A DNA stretch of 64,000 bases from BS750m-G62 sp964577175 (GTDB lineage Bacteria; Planctomycetota; Phycisphaerae; FEN-1346): NCBI GenBank assembly GCA_964577175.1, contig CAZNYC010000003.1:1-64000 (forward strand), given 5' to 3'. The notes beneath the pieces were generated by a model. The model saw only the letters and a list, made by a program, of their open reading frames with translations. It had not been told where the DNA came from and did no database searches. Shown piece after piece: positions 37,114-44,671 of the stretch. Numbering within the stretch: the stretch's first letter is position 1; each line of letters opens with the position of its first letter. The position numbers and the translations under genes are program-made.

Positions 37114-39222
37114 ATGCGAAGCGCGTTCCCCCTCGTTCTGATGTGCGTGCTGACGTCGGCGGCGCAGGTCGCGGCCGCGGCGGACGACCCTCTCGTCCGC
37201 GTCGGCGCGAGGACCGGGCAGTCGCCGATAAAGATCCACGGCCAGATCCGGCAGGCCGACGACGGCACGCTCACCTTCCCCGCCCGCGGCCCGTGGGGAT
37301 GGGTCACCGTCGGCGAGGGCGGTCGGCCCCTGAAGGCCCTGGAGGGCCTACGGTCCTTCACCATCTGCGGATGGGCGCGGCCGACGAGCATGGAGACGGG
37401 TTCCGGCGGCAACCGCATCGCGTTCAACCTGAACTACAACAAGGCGGGCCTCGACCTCGTCCATCACCGCGACGGGCGGCTCCGCCTGGCGGTCAACGAG
37501 TGGCCGGACGGCGTGCGGAACGATTCCCCGTCCGGCAGACTCCGGCCCGGCAAGTGGACGTTCTTCGCCATCGCCTGCGACGCCACCCGCGACCACGACA
37601 ACGTGCACTGGTACTTCGGCGGCCCCGAGAAGAAAGCAACGCACGACCGCACGACCACCTATGACGCCGGCCCGACCGGCACCGGCAGCGGGCCGCTGAC
37701 CGTCGGCAACTACAATGAGACGGTCCACCGCCACGGCACGGACCGGCAGTTCCGCGGCCAGTTGCACGCGGTGCAGATCTTCGGGAGTAAGGCGGGCGCC
37801 GGCGGCGCGCTCGGCCTGGAGGCCGTCCGGAGAATCCAGAAGGACCCGAACAGCCGGCCGGACTTCACGGCACCCGTCCCCAAAGTCGTCCAGCCATCGA
37901 CGCCGCCGCTGAAGCCGTCGGTCGGGCCCCGCGCGACCGACCCCGCCGCGGCCGGTGTGGACGTACCGGTGCCGCCGTCCGGCACGCGGCCGCGCGTCAT
38001 CGCCACGACCGACGGCGAGATCGACGACCGCTGCTCCATGGTCCGCTTTCTCCTTTACGCCAACGAGTGGGACATCGAGGGCATCATCTACTCCAGTTCC
38101 AAGTTCCACTGGGACGGCCACAAGTGGGCCGGCACCACGTGGGTCCAGGAGGACGTCGAGCGATACGCGACGTTCTACGACACGCTGAAAACCCACGCGC
38201 CCAGCTTCCCGACGCCGCAGGCGCTGAAGGCGAAGACGTACGTCGGCAACATCCGTAACGTCGGGGCGATGGAGAAGGACACGCCGGGCAGCGACCGCAT
38301 CGTCGAGGTGCTGCTCGATGAAAAGCCCGGGCCCGTCTACCTCCAGGCGTGGGGCGGGACGAACACCATCGCGCGGGCCCTCTGGAAGATCCAGCACGAG
38401 CACCCCGACCGGATGGCGCAGGTCTCTCGCAAGGCGATCATCTACATCATCCTGGACCAGGACACGACATTCCGGAAGTACATCCAGCCCAACTGGCCGG
38501 ACCTCACGGTGCTGGGCAGTTTCAGCCAGTTCGCCACCGTCGCGTACCGGTGGGAGCAGAAGATTCCGCACGAGTTGCGCGCGTACTTCGACATGGCGTG
38601 GATGCAGCGGAACATCCTGCGCAGCCACGGGCCGCTGTGCGCGCGGTACGAGACGCATCCGCAGAAAGGGTTCCGCTCCGAGGGCGATTCGCCCGCGTTC
38701 ATGCACCAGATTCCCGTCGGTCTGCGGTCGCTGGAGCATCCCGGCTACGGCGGCTGGGGCGGGCGGTTCCGCCGCGCTCCCCGTACCCAGAACGTCTGGC
38801 GCGGCGCCCGCGACGACGGCGACCTCGGCAAGCCCATCTGGCGGTGGGCGGCGGCGTTCCAGAACGACTGGGCCGCACGGGCCGACTGGTGCGTCAAGCC
38901 GTACGACGAAGCGAACCATCCGCCCACCGTCAAGGTTGACGGGCCGCTCGACCGCACCGTCCAACCGGGCGACCGCGTCACGCTGAGCGCCGACGGTTCG
39001 TCCGACCCCGATGGCGACGCCCTCACCTTCCGGTGGTGGCGCTATGACGACGTGGACACCTCGACAGCGGCGATCGACATCGCCGGCGCCGAACAGCGCA
39101 GCGGCGCGAGTTTCGTCGTGCCGGACGAACCGGGCAAGACCATCCACGTGATTCTGGAAGTGACGGACGACGGCGATCCGCCGCTGACGCGGTACGGGCG
39201 GATCATCGCGACGATCCAATAG
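37114..39222 (+). CDS. LamG-like plus Sde182/DUF1593 nucleoside-hydrolase-like secreted protein
   Basis: A 702-aa exported protein. ATG 37114 has gaggagg 9 bases upstream; the upstream in-frame extension has no such site. A signal peptide (1-23) is followed by a LamG/concanavalin-like domain (about 60-235, FTICGWARPTS, RPGKWTFFAIACD), a Pro-rich linker, a DUF1593 nucleoside-hydrolase-like domain from about 290 (RVIATTDGEIDDRCSMVRFL) and a Sde182-type C-terminal Ig-like domain from about 610 (ADGSSDPDGDALTFRWWRY). Related proteins bind or act on plant-type polysaccharide; the exact activity is not known. The next gene is a shorter paralog without the LamG part. Confidence 0.85.
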   Translation: MRSAFPLVLMCVLTSAAQVAAAADDPLVRVGARTGQSPIKIHGQIRQADDGTLTFPARGPWGWVTVGEGGRPLKALEGLRSFTICGWARPTSMETGSGGNRIAFNLNYNKAGLDLVHHRDGRLRLAVNEWPDGVRNDSPSGRLRPGKWTFFAIACDATRDHDNVHWYFGGPEKKATHDRTTTYDAGPTGTGSGPLTVGNYNETVHRHGTDRQFRGQLHAVQIFGSKAGAGGALGLEAVRRIQKDPNSRPDFTAPVPKVVQPSTPPLKPSVGPRATDPAAAGVDVPVPPSGTRPRVIATTDGEIDDRCSMVRFLLYANEWDIEGIIYSSSKFHWDGHKWAGTTWVQEDVERYATFYDTLKTHAPSFPTPQALKAKTYVGNIRNVGAMEKDTPGSDRIVEVLLDEKPGPVYLQAWGGTNTIARALWKIQHEHPDRMAQVSRKAIIYIILDQDTTFRKYIQPNWPDLTVLGSFSQFATVAYRWEQKIPHELRAYFDMAWMQRNILRSHGPLCARYETHPQKGFRSEGDSPAFMHQIPVGLRSLEHPGYGGWGGRFRRAPRTQNVWRGARDDGDLGKPIWRWAAAFQNDWAARADWCVKPYDEANHPPTVKVDGPLDRTVQPGDRVTLSADGSSDPDGDALTFRWWRYDDVDTSTAAIDIAGAEQRSGASFVVPDEPGKTIHVILEVTDDGDPPLTRYGRIIATIQ

Positions 39223-39265
39223 CGCGCTTCCGCCCCCGCCGCGCGCAACGGGAGCGCTGCAGGAG

Positions 39266-39293
39266 GCGGGGCGGGTACGGAGACCCGCCGCGC
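39266..39293. repeat. REP-like palindrome
   Basis: Arms gcggggcgggt and acccgccgcgc around acggag, in the 123-base gap between the two DUF1593 genes. Same family as the element at 65-92. Confidence 0.65.
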
Positions 39294-39345
39294 TATCATA
39301 CGAGATGGAGATGCTCCAGCGGACCTCAGTCGCAAGGAACCTCCC

Positions 39346-40836
39346 ATGCGTCTCGCCCCGATCCTCGCAGCCGTGACGTTCGTATTCGTCTGCACCGCGC
39401 CCGCCCAGAAAAGCGCAGCCGAACCCCCGCCCCGGCCTCGCCTCATCATCCTCGCGGACATGGGCAACGAGCCGGACGAAGAACAGCAGATGGCCCACAT
39501 GCTCGTCAACTCGAACGAGTTCCACCTGGAGGGCCTGATTGCCGTCACCGGCAAGTTCCTGAACGAGCACGCCGGCAACCCGTTCAAACGGAAGGTGCAC
39601 CCGGAACTCTTCCACAAACTCGTCGACGGCTACGCCAAGGTCGAGGCGAACCTGCGGTTGCACGCGGACGGCTGGCCGACGGCGGAGTATCTGCGCGGCA
39701 TCGTCCATTCCGGTCAGGCGAAGTACGGCCTGGCGGACGTCGGCAAGGGGAAGGCGTCGCCCGGGTCCAAGTGCATCGTCGAGGCCCTCCTGCGGGACGA
39801 CGCCCGGCCGCTGAACGTCACCGTCAACGCCGGGTCCAACACGCTGGCGCAGGCGCTGGTGGACCTCCGGGCGGCGCATCCGCCCGAGGCGGTCGAGGCG
39901 ATGGTCCGCAAACTGCGCGTCTTCGAGAACGGGGCGCAGGATAACTGCGGTGCCTGGATCTGCCGCGAGTTCCCCGCCGTCCACTGGATCCGCAGCAACC
40001 ATCAGACGTACGGCTACATGGGGCAGTCGCGGAATCCCGCCGACCCCGCCGGCCCATACTGCTGGCAGCCGTATCCGGACACCCACCAGGGTCAGCACGA
40101 GTGGGCCGAGGCGCACATCATGAAAGGCCACGGGCCGCTCGGCGCGCTCTATCCGTACCGCTTCGGCGGCAAGGGGTTCCTGGAAGGCGGCGGGACGATT
40201 CCGTGGATGGGCCTCGTCAGCAAGGGCCTGTACGACATCAACCAACCCCACTGGGGCGGATGGAGCGGGCGGTTCACCCGCTCCAAACAGAAGAACGTAT
40301 GGTCCCGCCACAAAAGCGTCCGCCGCGACGAAGAGACCTACGGCGACTTCTTCGCCTACACCGAAGTGGCGGACACGTGGACCGACCCGCGCGACGGCAC
40401 CGTCTACGACAACAAATACGCTCCCGTCTGGCGGTGGCGCGACGCCATGCTCCGCAACTGCCGGGCCCGGTTCGACTGGTGCGTCAAGCCGTACGACGAG
40501 GCCAACCACCATCCCCTCGCCGCCATCGACGGCGACGCCACGGATACGATCCTGCGGCGCAAGGCAAAGGCCGGCGAGACGCTTCGGTGCGACGCCTCCG
40601 CATCCACCGACCCGGACGGCGACGCCCTGTCCTGCCGCTGGTACGTCTACCCGGAACCGGGCACCTACGCCGGCGAACCCCCCGACGTGGACGGCGCCGG
40701 TGCCGCGCGGTGCGCGCTTCGGTTGCCGAAGGACGCCGCGGGCAAACAGATCCACCTGATTCTGGAAGTGACCGACGACAGCGAGATCGTCCCGCTGACC
40801 GATTACCGCCGCGTGGTCGTTGACGTCGCCCGCTAG
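39346..40836 (+). CDS. Sde182/DUF1593 nucleoside-hydrolase-like secreted protein
   Basis: A 496-aa exported protein (signal peptide 1-25, ending near AQKSAAEP). The DUF1593 domain starts near residue 28 with RLIILADMGNEPDEEQQMAH, where the acidic cluster corresponds to the metal-binding DxxxDD region of nucleoside hydrolases. The C-terminal Ig-like domain (about 385-496, ASTDPDGDALSCRWYVYPE) matches its neighbour, as do the shared blocks RARFDWCVKPYDEANH and IHLILEVTDDSE. It is thus a tandem paralog of 37114-39222 lacking LamG. Two inverted repeats follow its stop. Probable target is an extracellular glycan or nucleoside-like compound; not proven. Confidence 0.85.
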   Translation: MRLAPILAAVTFVFVCTAPAQKSAAEPPPRPRLIILADMGNEPDEEQQMAHMLVNSNEFHLEGLIAVTGKFLNEHAGNPFKRKVHPELFHKLVDGYAKVEANLRLHADGWPTAEYLRGIVHSGQAKYGLADVGKGKASPGSKCIVEALLRDDARPLNVTVNAGSNTLAQALVDLRAAHPPEAVEAMVRKLRVFENGAQDNCGAWICREFPAVHWIRSNHQTYGYMGQSRNPADPAGPYCWQPYPDTHQGQHEWAEAHIMKGHGPLGALYPYRFGGKGFLEGGGTIPWMGLVSKGLYDINQPHWGGWSGRFTRSKQKNVWSRHKSVRRDEETYGDFFAYTEVADTWTDPRDGTVYDNKYAPVWRWRDAMLRNCRARFDWCVKPYDEANHHPLAAIDGDATDTILRRKAKAGETLRCDASASTDPDGDALSCRWYVYPEPGTYAGEPPDVDGAGAARCALRLPKDAAGKQIHLILEVTDDSEIVPLTDYRRVVVDVAR

Positions 40837-40901
40837 CCCTGCTCCGCAGTTTTCCGCGCGGCTGGGCCCCGTCCTGGGGCTGGGAGCCGCCCATCGTCGA
40901 G

Positions 40902-40931
40902 ACCGGGGAGGCTTTTCGAATTCTCCCCGGT
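40902..40931 (+). terminator. Hairpin after the DUF1593 pair
   Basis: Stem accggggag / ctccccggt (9 bp) with a 12-base loop, about 65 bases after the stop at 40836. A smaller hairpin gcccc/ggggc is at 40866-40880. No T-tract follows, so it would be an atypical terminator. Confidence 0.35.
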
Positions 40932-40989
40932 TCAACCGCTACTTCTGGGCCCGCAGCGCGTTTAGTCTAGGGAACGGGCAGCACGCCGT

Positions 40990-42153
40990 TTGCCCTGTGC
41001 CCGGTGGAACCAACGGCGAAGCAGGAGATACGTCATCGCTACGCACGTACGCATCACGCAGTCTGAAACCGCGAAGGAAGTGTTCGTGACGGCCCAGCCC
41101 CACGATGCGCGGCCAGCCGGCCGGCAGGCCGAGATCCTCTTCGCGGAGGTAGCCGACGTCCTCAGAACCCAGGGGGCCTGGCCGATCCAGGAACGTCTGT
41201 TCGGCACCGAGCACGCCGTCCGCGCCGCCGCCGACGCCCGCGCGGCCGCCTACGGCGACCTGGCCGACGCTGTCCCCCCCGAATTGCTGACCGTCCCGGA
41301 AGGGCCGCTCGGCCCCCTCAGCGCCGTCCAGGTCCACGCCGTTCAGAGCGAGGAGCGCCCGGCGGTCCTCACCGAGGGCGGGGTACCCTGCGGCCGGATG
41401 TTGAACCTTGGCGGCGTCGGGTATGTCAATCTGTCCGGGCTGACGGCGCCGGAGGCCGGTGCCCCCACCGACCAGGCCCGCTGCATATTCGAGAAGGCGA
41501 CGCGCCTGCTCCGCCGGCTCGGCGGGAGCATGGAGTCGGTCGCCCGGACGTGGCTCTGGCTCGGCGACATCCTCGCCTGGTACGACGCCTTCAACGCCGT
41601 GCGAAACCGCTTCTTTACCGAGTCGGGCCTCATCGACGATACGTCCGGACGGACGCGGCTGCCGGCCAGCACGGGCATCGGTGTCGGGCCCGCCGGCGAA
41701 GCCGCCTGCGCCCTGGACGTGGTGGCCATGGTCGGCCCGAAAGCGTCCATCTCGTACCATCACGCGGCGGGGATGCAGGAGAGTGCCTACGAATACGGAT
41801 CGGCATTCTCGCGGGTCGCCAAGGCCGGAACACCCGGCGGGACGAGCGTCTACGTCTCCGGCACGGCCGCCATCGACGAGGCGGGCCTGACGCGACACGC
41901 CGGCGACGCCGCCGCCCAGATCACCATGACCCTCGACAACGTGCGGGCATGCCTCAAGGACATGAAGTGCGGCGACGAGGACGTCGTCCACGCCATCGCG
42001 TACTCGAAGACGCCCGAGATCCAGGCCCTGTTCGACGGCGAGTACCTGCCACGACTCGGATGGCCGTGCGTCTCTGTCCTCGGCGACGTCTGCCGGGACG
42101 ACCTGCTGTTCGAACTGGAAGCGACCGCCTGCCCCGCCGCCGAGACACCGTAG
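40990..42153 (+). CDS. RidA/YjgF-YER057c-UK114 superfamily protein, start uncertain
   Basis: Up to 387 aa, cytosolic. The C-terminal half carries RidA-like features (ESAYEYGSAFSRVAKAG, VYVSGTAAIDEAGLT, DNVRACLKDMKCGDEDVVHA), and the N-terminal half looks like a diverged copy, as in the double-domain RidA relatives such as FkbO/Hyg5-type chorismatases. The start given is TTG 40990, which lacks a ribosome-binding site. A strong aggaga at 41023-41028 stands 6 bases before ATC 41035, and the sequence from there (IATHVRITQSETAKEVFVTA) resembles the natural beginning, so the true start may be this ATC, or an ATG altered by an assembly error. GTG 41080 is another option. The activity (deaminase, lyase or other) is not predictable. 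Confidence 0.7.
   Translation: MPCARWNQRRSRRYVIATHVRITQSETAKEVFVTAQPHDARPAGRQAEILFAEVADVLRTQGAWPIQERLFGTEHAVRAAADARAAAYGDLADAVPPELLTVPEGPLGPLSAVQVHAVQSEERPAVLTEGGVPCGRMLNLGGVGYVNLSGLTAPEAGAPTDQARCIFEKATRLLRRLGGSMESVARTWLWLGDILAWYDAFNAVRNRFFTESGLIDDTSGRTRLPASTGIGVGPAGEAACALDVVAMVGPKASISYHHAAGMQESAYEYGSAFSRVAKAGTPGGTSVYVSGTAAIDEAGLTRHAGDAAAQITMTLDNVRACLKDMKCGDEDVVHAIAYSKTPEIQALFDGEYLPRLGWPCVSVLGDVCRDDLLFELEATACPAAETP
41023..41028 (+). promoter_or_regulatory. Shine-Dalgarno with no canonical start codon at the right spacing
   Basis: aggaga lies 6 bases before an in-frame ATC (41035-41037) where homology to the family would begin. This suggests a rare start codon or a base error. Confidence 0.4.
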
Positions 42154-42220
42154 CCGGTCACCCCGCCTGTTGTGCGGCGGGCGTCCGCCACACCAGGCGT
42201 CGTCTCGATCCGAATCGCCC

Positions 42221-44659
42221 CTACTCCGCCGCCCGGGTGTCCGTGCGCTGTGCTTCGATCCAAGCGCGGACGTTCCGGCACTCCTCGGCTTCCATGCCCC
42301 GGCGCTTCTGGAGGAAGTGGGCATACTTCGCCTGCTCCTTGTCCGACCACGCGGCGGCCTCGGTGTAGTCGCCACAGAACGGCACGAGCAGGTCGATCCA
42401 GCAGGCGATCTTGTCCATCTCCTCGCGGGTGAGTTCCACGCCGCCGTGTCCCGCATCGAGCATCGCGATGAGGTCGCTCGTGGCCGCCCCGCCGTGGTAT
42501 GGCGGCAAAACAGGCGGAGCGGTCTGCGCGTTCAACCAGTTGACGACGCGGTTCGGCTTGCCGCGCTGCGTCAGGGCCATGTAGGCGTCGCTCCACCGCC
42601 GCTTGGCGCGCTTGTCGACCGTCCGCTCGTCGAGGAGACTGAACGCCTCCTTCCGCCCGGCGGGGTCGGCGGGTTTGCCTCCGAATGTCGGCCTGGCGGA
42701 CCGGTCCTTGTGGCAGCGCGTGCAGTGGCGTTCGAGGATCGGCTGGATTTCCTTCGCGAACGAGAACCCACGCCGCGGCCCGTGGAACGGGTCCAGGTCG
42801 CGCGGCCCTTCGCGGAGGGCCCGCGTCGCCTGCCGCGCCGGCGGGGCCGTGTTCTTGCTCTCGTGGCACCCGACGCAGGCGAACCGCTCGCCCGGCTGAA
42901 GCGTGGCCCAAGACCGCATCGTCTGGACGGCGTGGCCGCGGGCGTCGAGGGCCTGGAAGTAGACGGGCGTGCGGGCCGGCACGCGGAAACATGCCGACCC
43001 GTCCGCGTAGACGGGCGTGGAGCCGAGGACGCGCTTGACGTCCCACGCCCCGTTGTTGCATGAAGGCGGCGTGCTGATGAGGGCGCCGCCCGCCGGGCCG
43101 CGGTTTCGGTTGCTGCCGACGCCTGCGGCCCGAAACTCGATCGCCACGACCCGCAGCCGCTTCACCGTGCCCCGCTCGATGCCCGCCAGGCCCGGGCCCT
43201 CGTACACATCCTGAACGTAGAAGACACCCGTGTCCTTCGTGTAGTCCGGGACGCGGGCGCGCAGGGTCGGCCTCGGCCGGGGGGCGAGCGGCACGGGCTG
43301 GTTGCACGAGATGGTCGGGTCCCAGGCGAGGAGTTCCCGCCGCCCGTCCGCATGGACCCAATAGAGGGCGAAGTGGCGGGCGGCCCGGCCGCCGGCCGCC
43401 GGCTTCATCGTCACGAGGAACGTCTCCTCGTCCAGCGGATACGGGTACTGAAACTGGTCGCCGTCCTGGCCGTACCGGTCCACGTGGACGGCCTTCGTTT
43501 CGCGGACGGGGGCGATGAGTTGGGCCCCCTGGTTCTCTTCGCGTCCCTTGGCCAGGTCGAGGATACCCAGCCATCCCTTCTGCCGGGTGTGGTGGCCGCT
43601 GAAGACGCACACGATCTTCTCGGTCCCCGGAATCGCGCGGGCATGCAGGATCGTCGTCGGGAACCACGAGTTGTTGCCGTAGACGGCCGTCTGTCCCGTG
43701 CCGTCCGGGTACATCTGAAAGAGGCCCTGGGGAAAGACCTGGCCGCGGTCGCTGTAATCCCACCGGGTGTAGATGACGCGGCCGTCGGGCGTGACGGTGG
43801 GGTAGTTCGTGTGGACCTGGTCGTACGACAGGCGGCGCAGGAACCGCCCGTCGCCGTCGCACGTATAGAGATTCGAGACCTCCGTCCACCAGCAGTCGAC
43901 GATCTGAACGCAGCGGGTGGAGTTGAAGACGATGTGCCCGTCCGGCAGGTAGGCGGCCTCGTAGTCGGCGAAGCCGAGGCCGGCGGTCAATTGCCGGACC
44001 TCGCCCTTCGCCCCGCCGGAGACGTCCATCTCATACAGGTGGTAGTCGTCCTGGCGGTCGGACGTCTTCCAGGCGAAGAGGATGCGCCGGCCGTCGTAGG
44101 AGACGTCCGGGTCGCGGATGACGCCCTTCGGGTCGTCGATGAGCGTTCGGACGCGGCCGAAGGTGCCGTCCATTTCGAGCACGCACAGGGCCGAACCGGG
44201 CTTGAAGTGGCGCTCCGCCTGGGCGTCGCTCTGGCCCTCCGTGTAGGCGTAGTGCGACCCGCCCAGGTCGTAGTGCTTCGTGAAAACGACGCGGCGGAGG
44301 GCCTCGCGGTACGGCGCGAGGCGCGCGGCGCGCCGGCGAAGGCAGGCGTCCGTGTAAAGGTCCAGCCAGCGGGGATCGTCCGGCCCGGCACCGTCGCGGC
44401 GGAGGGCCGCCAGGCGCTTCGTCAGGTCGTCGGGGGGCGGGTCCAGGCTCTCGACCACGTCCGCGACGACGTCGACGCGGAGCGCCTTGCCCTTGTAGAG
44501 ATCGTCCTGGGCGGCCCAGTCGTCGCGGACGGCCTCCGGCACGGCATCGGGCGCGTCTCCTGCCGCGGCCTCGACCACGGCCGGCGCCGCAAAGACGGCC
44601 CACGCGGCGAGGCACGCGAGGCAGAGCGTCTTCCGGAGCGTTATCGGCGGGAGGTCCAT
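42221..44659 (-). CDS. HzsA-related di-heme beta-propeller protein
   Basis: An 812-aa exported protein with a signal peptide (ending near VEAAAGDAP) and a short helical N-terminal region to about 130. A TolB/PD40-type propeller covers about 130-480 (DGTFGRVRTLIDDPKG, DVSYDGRRILFAWK, LPDGHIVFNSTRCVQIVDCW, YTRWDYSDRGQ), and the hydrazine-synthase-alpha-like middle domain follows (WDVKRVLGSTPVYADGSACF). Hemes: CVGCH at 595-599 and CTRCH at 646-650. Two Cys residues in the STRCVQIVDCW loop could bind metal. Four residues after the first heme His is Asn, not Tyr. It lies 12 bases downstream of the next HzsA-related gene (end 44672), in a minus-strand run of such genes. Confidence 0.85.
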   Translation of the reverse strand: MDLPPITLRKTLCLACLAAWAVFAAPAVVEAAAGDAPDAVPEAVRDDWAAQDDLYKGKALRVDVVADVVESLDPPPDDLTKRLAALRRDGAGPDDPRWLDLYTDACLRRRAARLAPYREALRRVVFTKHYDLGGSHYAYTEGQSDAQAERHFKPGSALCVLEMDGTFGRVRTLIDDPKGVIRDPDVSYDGRRILFAWKTSDRQDDYHLYEMDVSGGAKGEVRQLTAGLGFADYEAAYLPDGHIVFNSTRCVQIVDCWWTEVSNLYTCDGDGRFLRRLSYDQVHTNYPTVTPDGRVIYTRWDYSDRGQVFPQGLFQMYPDGTGQTAVYGNNSWFPTTILHARAIPGTEKIVCVFSGHHTRQKGWLGILDLAKGREENQGAQLIAPVRETKAVHVDRYGQDGDQFQYPYPLDEETFLVTMKPAAGGRAARHFALYWVHADGRRELLAWDPTISCNQPVPLAPRPRPTLRARVPDYTKDTGVFYVQDVYEGPGLAGIERGTVKRLRVVAIEFRAAGVGSNRNRGPAGGALISTPPSCNNGAWDVKRVLGSTPVYADGSACFRVPARTPVYFQALDARGHAVQTMRSWATLQPGERFACVGCHESKNTAPPARQATRALREGPRDLDPFHGPRRGFSFAKEIQPILERHCTRCHKDRSARPTFGGKPADPAGRKEAFSLLDERTVDKRAKRRWSDAYMALTQRGKPNRVVNWLNAQTAPPVLPPYHGGAATSDLIAMLDAGHGGVELTREEMDKIACWIDLLVPFCGDYTEAAAWSDKEQAKYAHFLQKRRGMEAEECRNVRAWIEAQRTDTRAAE

Positions 44660-44671
44660 CGTGCGTGCCCC

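Noticed and set aside
37348..40935. 1195-codon open frame on the minus strand
   Set aside because: Shadow of the two DUF1593 genes; no homology and no ribosome-binding site.
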